Part shown: positions 1 to 8,010 of the stretch, piece by piece
Position numbering within the stretch: the stretch's first letter is position 1
Layout: every line of letters begins with the position of its first letter
Assembly (NCBI GenBank): GCA_049302575.1
Contig: JBAQMG010000072.1
Coordinates: 1 to 41,084 of the forward strand
Direction: 5' to 3'
Source: JBAQMG01 sp049302575
GTDB taxonomy: Bacteria > Bacillota > Desulfitobacteriia > Desulfitobacteriales > Desulfitobacteriaceae
DNA length: 41,084 bases
The notes under the pieces: model-generated
The model's database searches: none
What the model saw: only the letters and a program-made list of their open reading frames with translations
What the model was told of the DNA's origin: nothing
Program-made: the position numbers and the translations under genes

Positions 1-6
1 ACACTC

Positions 7-95
7 TCCACAACCCCTGCTACTAAGGAACGTACCTTATTGTTAATTACGGTATTCATGGTTTAATTCACCGGAAAGGTGGCACACTCATCACC
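7..95 (+). repeat. dispersed repeat, copy A
   Basis: This segment resembles the reverse complement of 10085-10172. The best matching block is CCACAACC followed by CTACTAAGGAACG and then CTTATTGTT. Similarity then weakens, but both copies keep a small hairpin at the same place (CACC/GGTG here, GTCACC/GTGAC in the other copy). It is likely a miniature repeat or the edge of a mobile element. It starts at the window edge, so its true left boundary is unknown. Confidence 0.5.
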
Positions 96-270
96 GAAAT
101 AAATGGCTCCCCCTCACAGTAGTATGCGATTGGCATGTACCATGTATAACCACACACCTATCATTATCTAATATGACCGCTATATTGCGCAAGAAAAAAG
201 CGCTACTTTACCGTCAGGTAAAGTGAGCGCCGACAATACTGCTGCGTAGGCATACGTATATTCTCTTATT

Positions 271-700
271 GGGGTGGGGCCAACCAAATGACGTAATACC
301 CACGCTAAGACAATATATGGTAACAATGAGCCAATTTTTTCATCGCTAAGGAAAAATCGGCTTATTGATTAATCGAACGTCTTTGGCAATGTCCTTAATT
401 ATGGGTTTTGCGTCATTTATTCTAGTCATTAAAACCCTTCTTTACAGTGTCCCCTGCCTCTATCATACTAAAAAGTAGCGTAAAAGACTACTTTTGCGCT
501 ACTTATACTGAGGAATTTTGTATTATCCGAGGCTGGCAATGGTGGCAGTTGAATGGACACCATCTGAATATAAGTCCTTCAAATAAATGAACTATCGCTT
601 CGGCTATTACTTTCATAATCTAAGGAATCACGTCAAATGAACATTCGGTAAATAATGGATTGCTTATTCCGGTTTTCTGTTCCGTTACTACACAACCCCC
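271..700 (+). repeat. structured direct repeat, copy 1
   Basis: This 430 bp copy matches 1823-2230 over its whole length, with scattered substitutions, about 24 extra bases near 367-411 and a 2-base indel. It is built from nested inverted repeats: an outer imperfect 17-base pair of arms (286-302 with 412-428), an inner stem (325-341 with 350-366), a separate near-perfect hairpin at 473-504, and a weaker hairpin near the conserved GGACACCAT. The right end is the run CACAACCCCC. No open frame spans it. It could be a MITE-like element or a structured RNA; the family is not recognised. Confidence 0.8.
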
Positions 701-886
701 ATTTAGTGCCATCTACTTTGCGGGTGGTGACAGCGACGCTGGTATTACCCCATTATAGGACCCGTGTTTTAATTGTAGATATTTGTCATAAAACCATTAT
801 TATTGTCAATAGAGTAAAATAGAGGAAAAATATAATATAATGTTCGTGAGATATGTAAATTTAAGAGGGAGGGGGGTTAGGATTCT

Positions 887-1252
887 ATGAAAACTAAAAA
901 AATGTTGATGATTATCTTAGTTTTTGCAATGCTCTCGTTTCCAACGGTTGCAAGTGCTTCTTTGTTTTATGATGTATATGGCTACACAGATGTTAGTTGG
1001 AATCAAAATGGTGTTAATCTTTATTCTTACTCAGGAACCACTGCTGCTGTAGATCTGCTTCAAGTCGTCTCAAGGGTATATGTTTACGGATATTATCAAG
1101 GTTTAGCGGCTAATTCAATAAATGATGGATCATTTATTTCTACATCTAATGTTCGTGCCTATTATGGAACCGTTGATATGCTAAGTACACATACTGCAAT
1201 TGATTGGACTGGTGATGAAATAACTTATACTTCTGACACTTATTATCGCTAA
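887..1252 (+). CDS. small secreted protein of unknown function
   Basis: The product is 121 aa. It opens with a clear Sec signal peptide (KTKKM, then a hydrophobic core, with likely cleavage after VASA near residue 24). The mature part is about 97 residues, rich in Tyr, Ser, Thr and Asp, with no Cys and no recognised motif, which suggests a small beta-rich exported protein. A strong purine-rich ribosome site (GGGAGGGGGG around 868-876) precedes the ATG. The next gene, also secreted, starts 18 bases after the stop, so the two are probably one transcript. The pair sits between two copies of a long direct repeat. The function is unknown. Confidence 0.75.
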   Translation: MKTKKMLMIILVFAMLSFPTVASASLFYDVYGYTDVSWNQNGVNLYSYSGTTAAVDLLQVVSRVYVYGYYQGLAANSINDGSFISTSNVRAYYGTVDMLSTHTAIDWTGDEITYTSDTYYR

Positions 1253-1270
1253 AGAAAGGTGGTGCGGAAT

Positions 1271-1786
1271 TTGAAGCGAAAGATTATTATTACATTAGCA
1301 ATTTCTGTTCTTTTGTTGTCGGCTGTTGCTGGATTAGCAAATGCTACTAGCCAAACAAAAAAACAACAGGCATTAACAGAACAGCAGAAACATATAAAGA
1401 TGCAAGTTGATGATAATGTGAACCAAGCGTTTAAGGATATTATACAAAGTTTTGGAATAGACCAATCCCAATATGTTCAAATTGATCTTATTAAAGATTT
1501 GCCGGAATTCTCTATAGGTCAGGGTTTTATAAAGGATAAGAAAAAGGTACAAAGTATTTTGTTGGAAGTAGTCAATCCGAATTTAGGAGAAGTGCCTATC
1601 AATTCTATGTTGCCATTAATACTCATTAGCAATGATGGTAATGAAGTAATATTTGGTTATAAACAAGCGGATGGTAATAATGTAATAACTGTTAATAAAT
1701 GCCAAGATAACAAATGGATTAGAAATTATAGAAAAATTCAAAAAGGCGAAGTGCCTCGTAGTCTAGAATCTTTTAAAAATTCATAA
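1271..1786 (+). CDS. secreted protein of unknown function
   Basis: The product is about 171 aa if read from TTG 1271, which lies 8 bases after the AAAGGTGG ribosome site; GTG codons at 1259 and 1262 are in frame but fall inside that site. The N-terminus (KRKIIITLAIS..., cleavage likely near ANA at residue 25) is a signal peptide. The mature part is Lys/Gln-rich at first (KKQQALTEQQKH), then mixed, with no Cys pair or catalytic motif I recognise. It probably forms an operon with the small secreted protein upstream. Repeat copy 2 begins 36 bases after its stop, so the two genes fill the space between the repeats. Confidence 0.7.
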   Translation: MKRKIIITLAISVLLLSAVAGLANATSQTKKQQALTEQQKHIKMQVDDNVNQAFKDIIQSFGIDQSQYVQIDLIKDLPEFSIGQGFIKDKKKVQSILLEVVNPNLGEVPINSMLPLILISNDGNEVIFGYKQADGNNVITVNKCQDNKWIRNYRKIQKGEVPRSLESFKNS

Positions 1787-1822
1787 GTAAATAATTACGT
1801 CTAATGAATAATAGCACTGTCA

Positions 1823-2230
1823 GGGGTAGGGCCAACCAAATGACGCAAAACCCACGCTAAGACAATATATGGTAATAATAAGCCGACTTTCCCAACGCTA
1901 AGGGAAAGTCGGCTTATTGTCAATAACGATGGGTTTTGCGTCATTTATTCTAGTCATTACAAATCTTCTTTACAGTGTTCTCCACCTCTATCATACTAAA
2001 AAATAGCGTAAAAGACTACTTTTGCGCTACTTATACTGAGGAATTTTGTATTGTCCGAGGCTGGCAATGGTGTCAGTTGAATGGACACCATCTGAATATA
2101 AGTCCTTCAAATAAATGAACTATCGCTTCGGCTATTACTTTCATAATCTAAGGAATCACGTCCTAAATGAACATTCGGTAAATAATGGATTGCTTATTCC
2201 AGTTTTCTGTTCCGTTACTACACAACCCCC
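1823..2230 (+). repeat. structured direct repeat, copy 2
   Basis: This 408 bp copy matches 271-700. Its structure is the cleaner of the two: an outer stem with perfect 17-base arms (1838-1854 with 1930-1946) encloses an inner perfect 17 bp stem (1877-1893 with 1902-1918, loop of 8). Further hairpins lie at about 2001-2033 (AGCG/CGCT with AAAAG/CTTTT) and 2067-2091 (ATGGTGTC/GACACCAT). Between the copies, two inner-stem pairs change from C:G to T:A on both arms, so pairing is kept while sequence changes. The copy ends 51 bases before the truncated end of the rph remnant. Confidence 0.8.
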
Positions 2231-2281
2231 GAATATTATACCATTGGTGCAATTGTAATAAGTCTATCCATGTTATTTAAT

Positions 2282-3021
2282 TCAATCTGTTCCGCCTTCT
2301 TTTAGTCCATAGATCGCCAATTTTTTGGTGGCTATCAGCTTATCGACGATTTTCTCTGCCTGTACTTTATAACAATCGGCAGATACCAAGCCGGAGACCA
2401 GTGCTTCTCCAAGTCCAAAACCGGCCTCGATGGATAGCAGCTCTCGGTTAGAAGTCAGCGGATCAGCGGTAAATAAAATCCCTGAAGCCTGTGGGAAAAC
2501 CATCCTTTGAACGATAACGGATAAATAAACTTGGCTGTGGTCAAATCTGTTTTGCATTCGGTAGATTACCGCACGATCCGTAAATAGGGAAGCCCAGCAC
2601 TTGCGATATTTAAATAGGTGTCTTGTTGACCAGCAAAAGAGGCATGTGGTAAATCTTCAGCAGTCGCACTAGAACGCACTGCATAAGCGTGTTCATTGCC
2701 AAACTGGGAGAGATAATGAGCAACTGCTTTCACAACATCGGAAGGAATTCCTACTTCCATAATGATTTGTCGAATCTTCCTGCTGATTTCACCAATTTGA
2801 TCTCGATCCTCTACTTTTAGCAGTGTTAGTTGATCCAACAATGCTTGAAACATTTCGTTTTGTTCGATGGCTTTTTGATATCCCACTGTTGTAACACAAA
2901 ATCCTTCCGGTACTTGTATTCCTTCAATTTTTGATAATTCCACTAAATTTAACCCTTTTCCGCCAACGAGCAAAAGCTGTGTTTTTTCCATTTCCTGAAA
3001 ACCGAGAACCAAAGAACTCAT
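2282..3021 (-). pseudogene. rph: rifampicin phosphotransferase N-terminal remnant
   Basis: The frame starts at ATG 3021 after a GGAGGG site and reads like the ATP-grasp (PEP-synthase-like) part of rifampicin phosphotransferase, an enzyme that inactivates rifampicin with ATP. Visible motifs are GGKGLNLVEL, AVRSSATAEDLPHASFAGQQDTYLNI and, in a second frame, KCWASLFTDRAVIYRMQN followed by GILFTADPLTSNRELLSIEAGFGLGEALVSG. The two frames meet near 2600: roughly 13 expected residues are missing after YLNI and the frame shifts, so one internal deletion explains the break. The gene then stops after KEGGTD, losing the rifampicin-binding and swivelling His domains (about 240 of the usual 800+ residues remain). 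Family assignment is confident; it is not functional. Confidence 0.85.
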
Positions 3022-3154
3022 TCTATATATCCCTCCAACAAATCGCATTAACGTGCTATTGCATTATAGCAGTAGCAAATGGGAACAAATAGTCTGCATT
3101 TACAATTTTTTGTATGTTATAATTAAAGTAGGAAGAATTCAAATTTCAAAGAAG

Positions 3155-3192
3155 TAACCCTTAAAGACACTAACCCTTAAAGACACTAACCC
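3155..3192 (+). repeat. 16-base tandem repeat
   Basis: The unit TAACCCTTAAAGACAC occurs twice in exact tandem (3155-3170, 3171-3186), followed by a third partial TAACCC. It lies in the gene-free stretch between the rph remnant and the ABC transporter. It may be a replication-slippage product; no function is evident. Confidence 0.75.
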
Positions 3193-3264
3193 GATGCCAA
3201 GGTACATCCTTTGATAAGCAAATGAAAACAGTTATTTAGCGAGCTGAAATAGTTCAAACAATGT

Positions 3265-3294
3265 AAGGGAGGGTCGAAAACCCTTCCTTTTGTT
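3265..3294 (+). terminator. intrinsic terminator-like hairpin
   Basis: AAGGGAGGGT pairs with ACCCTTCCTT (one wobble) around a CGAAA loop, followed by TTGTT. No gene on the plus strand directly precedes it, so it may be left over from a lost gene or end a small RNA from the 3060-3260 stretch. Confidence 0.6.
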
Positions 3295-3297
3295 ATA

Positions 3298-3444
3298 TCA
3301 TTGTCTTTCCCATAAATTAAACCCTTTCCCCGCCTGTATTAGAGATGCTACGGTATTAGCTGCGCTATCAAAAAGCCCTATGGTTAAACTATCGCCCATT
3401 GGAGCATATATTAATGGAAAATTAAAAAGCCTTGGTCTTGTCTC
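3298..3444 (-). other. short open stretch, possible gene remnant
   Basis: A 48-codon frame without a start codon reads as protein-like sequence (for example LFNFPLIYAPMGDSLTIG and SAANTVASLIQAGKGFNL) before a stop at 3298-3300. There is no ribosome site. It may be the tail of a lost gene; the family is not recognised and it could be chance. Confidence 0.2.
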
Positions 3445-3504
3445 TTAAACTGCTAATTATTCTTATTAGCTTGGGCGTTATACAATAATTATATTGGCTG
3501 GGTT

Positions 3505-3513
3505 TGGTATAAT
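3505..3513 (+). promoter_or_regulatory. extended -10 promoter for ABC exporter
   Basis: TGGTATAAT is a consensus extended -10 element 24 bases before the ATG of the ABC ATPase gene. No good -35 is present, as is common for extended -10 promoters. Confidence 0.5.
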
Positions 3514-3536
3514 ATTGACAAGGGGGTTTTAAAGAT

Positions 3537-4250
3537 ATGCTAAAAATACAAAACTTAACAAAAATATATGGCGGCGGTGTTAAGGCCGTGGACAATTTGA
3601 GCCTTACGGTAGAGGACGGCGACATCTACGGCTTTATCGGACATAACGGCGCAGGAAAGACTACTGCCATCAAAGCAGTTGTTGGAATTCACGGCTTTGA
3701 CAGCGGTGAGATTGAAATCAACGGACTTTCGGTGAAAGCAAAACCCATGGACTGTAAGAAAATCACAGCCTATATTCCTGACAATCCTGACCTTTATGAG
3801 TTTATGTCAGGTATCCGCTATCTAAACTTTGTGGCCAATATGTTTGAGGTCTCAATCCCGGATCGAAAAAAGGCTATCGAAAAATACGGCACAGAATTAG
3901 AAATTAGGGACGCTCTTTCATCTCCTGTTGCGAGTTATTCCCACGGTATGAAGCAAAAGCTTGCCATTATTTCGGCCATCCTTCACAAACCAAAGCTTCT
4001 CGTTTTTGATGAGCCCTTTGTTGGTCTTGATCCTAAAGCAGCGCACACACTTAAGGACTATATGAAAGAAATGACCGCGCACGGTGCAGCTATTTTCTTT
4101 TCCTCACATGGGCTTGAGGTCGTAGAGAAACTTTGCAATAAAATAGCCATTATCAAAGGTGGAAAACTGATTGAAGCGGGTCCGACCGAGCAAATTATCG
4201 GTAAGCAGTCCCTTGAAGCTGTATTTTTGGAGTTGACGGAAAATGAATAA
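3537..4250 (+). CDS. ABC transporter ATP-binding protein
   Basis: The 237 aa product is a complete ABC ATPase. Walker A GHNGAGKT is at residues 35-42, the signature is in the degenerate form YSHGMKQK near 134-141, Walker B LLVFDEP at 154-160, D-loop GLDP at 163-166 and the switch His at about 191. It resembles the single-domain ATPases of ABC-2 exporters (EcsA/YxlF-like). An AAGGGGG site precedes the ATG. It overlaps the downstream permease gene by 8 bases, implying translational coupling, and the two should form one inner-membrane exporter. The substrate cannot be read from sequence. Confidence 0.93.
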   Translation: MLKIQNLTKIYGGGVKAVDNLSLTVEDGDIYGFIGHNGAGKTTAIKAVVGIHGFDSGEIEINGLSVKAKPMDCKKITAYIPDNPDLYEFMSGIRYLNFVANMFEVSIPDRKKAIEKYGTELEIRDALSSPVASYSHGMKQKLAIISAILHKPKLLVFDEPFVGLDPKAAHTLKDYMKEMTAHGAAIFFSSHGLEVVEKLCNKIAIIKGGKLIEAGPTEQIIGKQSLEAVFLELTENE

Positions 4251-5826
4251 ATATATCGAGCTTGTAAGAGTCAATCTTGTTATGGCGCTAGCCCAAATGA
4301 ATTTAGTCCGTATCTCCTCCAATAAAAAACAGGACCGCGGGTATCTCTGGCTGATAGGGGCTGTATACATAGGACTCATGGTGTATTTTGGCAAGATGAT
4401 GGAAATGCTTTATGGCAAACTTGCACCTTTTCACCTGCAATGGATTATCTTGCTGCTGCTTTTCTCCATTTTAACCTTGATGACACTGATGATCGGACTG
4501 TTTACAGTGAGCGGCGTGCTGTTTGAGAGTCGTGACCTTGACCAGTTATTTTCCTATCCTCTATCTGGCAATCAAATTATTTTTGCCAAAATAACTGCTT
4601 TGATTGTGGAAAACTGGCCGCTTAACCTGGTTTTCACGCTTCCGGTGCTGGGTATTTACAGCTATTATGCGCATCCACCCGTATTGTTTTACTTTTGCGC
4701 CGTTTCCGGATTTCTGTTTATTCCGCTGCTGCCACTTACCGTGGCAGTTATGATCAGCTATTTAATCAACCTCATTTCTATGGGGAAACGGGCACGAAGT
4801 GCAATCAATCTAGTTCTTATTCTCGTTTGTGCAGGCAGTATCAATTTTTTGGTAAGAGCTGTTTCAAATAACCTTCAGTCCATTGTTGCCGGTTCATCTT
4901 CACTGGTGGAAGCCATCCAAAAGTTTTACCCGCCGGTGGGTTATCTTATCAGCGCTATAAATAATAACAGTGTATCCGATTTGCTAATCTTCCTTGTGAT
5001 CAATATTATGCCTTTTGCGCTGCTTACAACCATCCTTTCACGCTGGTACAAAGCGCTGCGAGCCAAAACCAGCGCAACAAAAAAGGTGAAATCCAAAGGG
5101 CTTACTTACAAAGTTTCCACACCCTTTGCTAATCTTCTGCGAAAAGAATTTGGACGATATTTTGCCTCGGCTTTTTATGTGCTTAATAGCGGAATTGGCT
5201 TGGTTTTGATTACGTTATTTACAGTGTCGTCGTCTTTTTCTGGCAAACAGTTCAGGACCATATTAAACCTGTTTGCTGACAACAAAACAGCAGGCATTGT
5301 AGTATTATTTTGTTTCTTAGCGGTGCTTGCCAATACCACGGCACCGTCTATCTCTCTGGAAGGGAAAAACCTCTGGATACCCAAAACCAGTCCGGTGGAT
5401 GTGGGTACGATTCTTTTGGCTAAGTTATGTGTTCAGTTTTTCATTGCCATACCCGTGCTGGTCATCGACAGCGTAATATTATCGCTAACCTTACATTTCT
5501 CGTTTATATCCTTCCTTTGGGTATGCTTGATCCCTGTTCTAATCTCCGTGTTAAGCGGCTTTGTGGGCTTGATTGCCAATCTGCGTTACCACCGGTTTGA
5601 TTTTACCAACGAAATGCAGGTAGTAAAAAATAGTGCCAGTGTACTGATTTCAATGTTTGGGATGTGGCTTGTGGTAGGCGCATTTGCAGGTATTTATTTC
5701 CTCTGTCAGAGCTTCATTTCTTTTGATGTTTTTGCCCCAGCTGTGGCTGGCGTCTTACTTGTGCTGACGTTGATTGCAGGAAGGTATGTTTTTACCAAAG
5801 GAAAAAAACAGTTTGAATTGTTATAA
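4243..5826 (+). CDS. ABC-2 type exporter permease
   Basis: The 527 aa product is strongly hydrophobic, with about 12 likely membrane segments in two halves separated by a basic cytosolic loop near residues 275-290 (RAKTSATKKVKSKG). It overlaps the ATPase gene by 8 bases and is its membrane partner. The architecture fits ABC-2 type permeases of the kind paired with EcsA-like ATPases. No substrate-binding protein, sensor kinase or processing peptidase is adjacent, so bacteriocin resistance, lipid or peptide export are all open. Codon use looks the same as the ATPase gene. Confidence 0.88.
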   Translation: MNKYIELVRVNLVMALAQMNLVRISSNKKQDRGYLWLIGAVYIGLMVYFGKMMEMLYGKLAPFHLQWIILLLLFSILTLMTLMIGLFTVSGVLFESRDLDQLFSYPLSGNQIIFAKITALIVENWPLNLVFTLPVLGIYSYYAHPPVLFYFCAVSGFLFIPLLPLTVAVMISYLINLISMGKRARSAINLVLILVCAGSINFLVRAVSNNLQSIVAGSSSLVEAIQKFYPPVGYLISAINNNSVSDLLIFLVINIMPFALLTTILSRWYKALRAKTSATKKVKSKGLTYKVSTPFANLLRKEFGRYFASAFYVLNSGIGLVLITLFTVSSSFSGKQFRTILNLFADNKTAGIVVLFCFLAVLANTTAPSISLEGKNLWIPKTSPVDVGTILLAKLCVQFFIAIPVLVIDSVILSLTLHFSFISFLWVCLIPVLISVLSGFVGLIANLRYHRFDFTNEMQVVKNSASVLISMFGMWLVVGAFAGIYFLCQSFISFDVFAPAVAGVLLVLTLIAGRYVFTKGKKQFELL

Positions 5827-5936
5827 GAGCTTTTTTGCCAACAAAACGCAAATACAAGCCGGGATTCCTTTTTCTGCAATATAAATGAAGACCAATTTCA
5901 TAAAAGGTCATACAGGGGACGACATTGAACCTGAGA

Positions 5937-5975
5937 GATAAAATAAAGACACCTCTTCGGTGCCTTTATCTATCT
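5937..5975 (+). terminator. terminator after ABC exporter
   Basis: An imperfect hairpin (AAAG/CTTT and CACC/GGTG around TCTTC, extended by GATAA/TTATC) lies about 110 bases after the permease stop. The rest of the gene-free stretch 5827-6213 holds only a small palindrome, GGAAAAT/ATTTTCC, at 6156-6176. Confidence 0.5.
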
Positions 5976-6213
5976 ATTTGGTATCTGTTAATTATTCGTT
6001 GTCCTTACTGGATAATCTCTACTGTCCAATGGCGATAAAGAGCAATAAAACTCATAGAGGACGCACCAATACTAGACATTCGCACCTTTTATCCACTATA
6101 CCAGGCTTCCGCTAATTCTTAATTTGTTACAGTATTTTCCTGATAGCTGAACTTCGGAAAATCCATAGAATTTTCCCATGAGAAAAATCTGCATGAATGC
6201 GAGGGAGACCTAT

Positions 6214-6980
6214 ATGCAAAAAATTATCTCGCACTTATGGTTTGACAGGGAAGCCGATGAGGCATCAAAGTTCTATATGTCCCTATTTGAAGGATCAAAA
6301 CTCAAGAACAAAACTATCTTAAATGACACACCCTCAGGATCAGTGGATATGATCACAATTGAGCTTGCAGGACAAGAATTCATGCTGCTGTCAGCCGGTC
6401 CATTATTTAAATTTACCCCAGCGGTATCCTTTCTGATCGCTTGCAGTTCTGTAGATGAGGTTGAAGGGTTATGGGAGAGACTTATCGAAAATGGCTCAGC
6501 GCTCATGCCAATAGACGCCTATCCGTTTAGCGAAAAATATGGATGGGTGGCTGACAAATACGGCCTATCTTGGCAAGTAATGTACATGGGTAATTTTGAG
6601 ATTAAGCAAAAAATAACCCCAACCCAAACAAAGCTAACACGATTCAACATGTCGACTTCGTACTTGAAAACCAAACATTTGCAGCGATGGACAGCTCCTA
6701 TGAGCATGACTTTACGTTTAATGAGACTATTTCATTGATGGTGATGTGCGATACACAAGAAGAAATAGACTATTATTGGGATAAGCTATCTGCAGTTCCT
6801 GAAGCAGAACAATGTGGTTGGTTAAAAGACAAATACGGATTTTCATGGCAGATTGTACCAACGATCATGAATGACATGATGCAGAATAAGGATGCTAAAA
6901 AAATGGCACAAGTGACTGAAGCATTTCTTAAAATGAAAAAATTTGATATTGGGGAACTAATAAAGGCCTATGAAAAATAA
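6214..6980 (+). pseudogene. double-VOC (PhnB-like) protein, internal deletion
   Basis: The likely start is ATG 6214, following a GAGGGAGA site (an ATG at 6178 lacks one). The frame reads as the VOC/glyoxalase-fold family often annotated as PhnB or 3-demethylubiquinone methyltransferase-like: ISHLWFDREADEASKFYMSLF, then SEKYGWVADKYGLSWQVMYMG. After KITPT (around 6625) the family sequence resumes in another frame as TIQHVDFVLENQTFAAMDSS and runs to LIKAYEK at 6980, with the second WLKDKYGFSWQIVPT motif. About 35-45 residues that normally begin the second VOC domain are missing, so the cause is a deletion with frameshift. The first domain could still be translated alone. The substrate of the family is unknown. 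Confidence 0.8.
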
Positions 6981-6986
6981 TCAAGA

Positions 6987-7469
6987 AAATTAGATGTAAC
7001 ATTGACCATGCGTAATGTAGTGCAGCCGGATATCTTATTTATTTCCGGCAGCCGCAGGGATATTATGCTCAAAGAACGCATTGACGGGCCCTGCGATTTA
7101 GTGGTGGAAATCATGTCCCCGGCCAACCGCCGGAAGGACCGCCTGCAGAAGATGGAAATTTACCGCAAGGCCGGAATCCCTCACTACTGGCTGGTTGATC
7201 CCGAAGAGAACACCCTGGAGGCTTTTGTGCTTAAGGGTGAAAATTATGCCCTGATCGCCGCCGGTGCCGGGGGAGTGGGAGACAAATTTACCCACCCGGA
7301 TTTTCCGGGGCTGGATTTGGACCTGGACAAGGTGCTAGACCTGGATTCGAGTAAGGAGATGATCCTGATACCAAACCACGACTCGGATAAAAAGTGTCCA
7401 TTCACCCCATACACTTCCCATACCAAGTCGGGAAGTATATTTTTATTAACAAACAACATAAACTTATAG
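6987..7469 (+). pseudogene. Uma2-family nuclease fragment
   Basis: Family-like sequence begins at LDVTLTMRNVVQPDILF, immediately after the VOC remnant's stop, and continues through DLVVEIMSPANRRKDRLQKMEIYRKAGIPHYWLVDP, the PD-(D/E)xK-like core of Uma2 (DUF820) proteins. The N-terminal third, including the usual ERxEL start, is absent. After LDLDKVLDL the tail diverges from the family and ends in a stretch that forms a terminator-like hairpin. There is no ribosome site before the TTG at 7002. It is a fragment, probably not made as a functional protein. Uma2 proteins are multicopy nuclease-fold proteins of uncertain role. Confidence 0.75.
7410..7445 (+). terminator. terminator-like hairpin
   Basis: ACTTCCC (7413-7419) pairs with GGGAAGT (7430-7436), flanked by ATA/TAT and followed by ATTTTTATT. 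It lies inside the tail of the Uma2 fragment frame, which supports that frame's 3' end being non-native. Confidence 0.5.
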
Positions 7470-7487
7470 TATATCGATATAATAATA

Positions 7488-7516
7488 TTGACAAACGATA
7501 AAATATTTCTTACAAT
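7488..7516 (+). promoter_or_regulatory. strong sigma-A promoter of DUF2975 operon
   Basis: TTGACA (7488-7493), an exact 17-base spacer and TACAAT (7511-7516) precede the DUF2975 gene by about 30 bases. A 10-base palindrome ATATCGATAT lies just upstream at 7471-7480 and could be an operator, perhaps for the regulator encoded in the operon. Confidence 0.75.
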
Positions 7517-7547
7517 TTAACCAGAAATTATAGAAAGGACTGATACC

Positions 7548-7994
7548 ATGTGGAATCCAAATAAATCTGAAATTCTGTCTTCCATTTGTACAAAAGCCGC
7601 CATCGTCCTGGTCATTATAGCGGCATTTGCTATGCCGTATTTGATTCCTAAATATGTGACATTCACCGGAAAAGATCTTGATATTATTCATTCCTTGCTA
7701 CTGACGGTCTATGCCTGTGCCTTGCCCGGGCTGGTGTCCTTGATCTGCCTTGACAGGCTGCTTGTCAACATCAGGCGGGAAGAGGTGTTCGCCATAAAAA
7801 ATGTCAAACTTCTAAGGGCGTTATCCTGGTGCAGCTTTGTCTTCTCCGTCATTTTGTTTATCTCAGGGTTTTATTATATTCTTTTCGTGATTATTGCCGT
7901 CAGTGCGGCTTTTTTAGGGCTGATCCTGAGGGTGATCAAAAATATTTTTGAAAAGGCGATTATAATCAAACAGGAAAATGATTTCACGATTTAG
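7548..7994 (+). CDS. DUF2975 family membrane protein
   Basis: The 148 aa product has four likely membrane segments and the layout of DUF2975 proteins: a first helix after a short cytosolic N-terminus (MWNPNKSEILSSICTKAA), a loop before LLLTVYACALPG, a charged cytosolic stretch RREEVFAIKNVKLLRALSWC, and two C-terminal helices. DUF2975 genes typically sit beside a small Cro/CI-type regulator (YozG-like), as here, which supports the call. A GAAAGGA site precedes the ATG and a near-consensus promoter lies upstream. The role is unknown; regulation of membrane or envelope functions is a guess. Confidence 0.8.
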   Translation: MWNPNKSEILSSICTKAAIVLVIIAAFAMPYLIPKYVTFTGKDLDIIHSLLLTVYACALPGLVSLICLDRLLVNIRREEVFAIKNVKLLRALSWCSFVFSVILFISGFYYILFVIIAVSAAFLGLILRVIKNIFEKAIIIKQENDFTI

Positions 7995-8010
7995 GGAGGA
8001 GGGATTCCCA

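Larger units (their letters stand above)
1..886. other. gene-free leading stretch
   Basis: No convincing coding frame was found in the first 886 bases. The stretch holds one copy of a dispersed repeat at about 7-95, a GC-rich hairpin at 200-230 (arms around GCGCT and CTTTACC with a GTCA loop), and copy 1 of a long structured direct repeat at 271-700. The last 186 bases are AT-rich; a TATAAT lies at 831-836, but the nearest TTGTCA (803-808) is 22 bases upstream, too far for a standard promoter, so the promoter of the first gene is not clear. Confidence 0.6.

Noticed and set aside
680..700. Similarity between the repeat's right end (GTTCCGTTACTACACAACC) and the dispersed repeat (GTTCCTTAGTAGTAG, GGTTGTGG)
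   Set aside because: Matching parts are short and in different relative orientation; chance is sufficient.
1838..1946. Nested palindrome considered as an integron attC site or a retron msr/msd
   Set aside because: No integrase or reverse transcriptase gene is nearby, the arms lack the attC core consensus, and the repeat continues another 280 bases.
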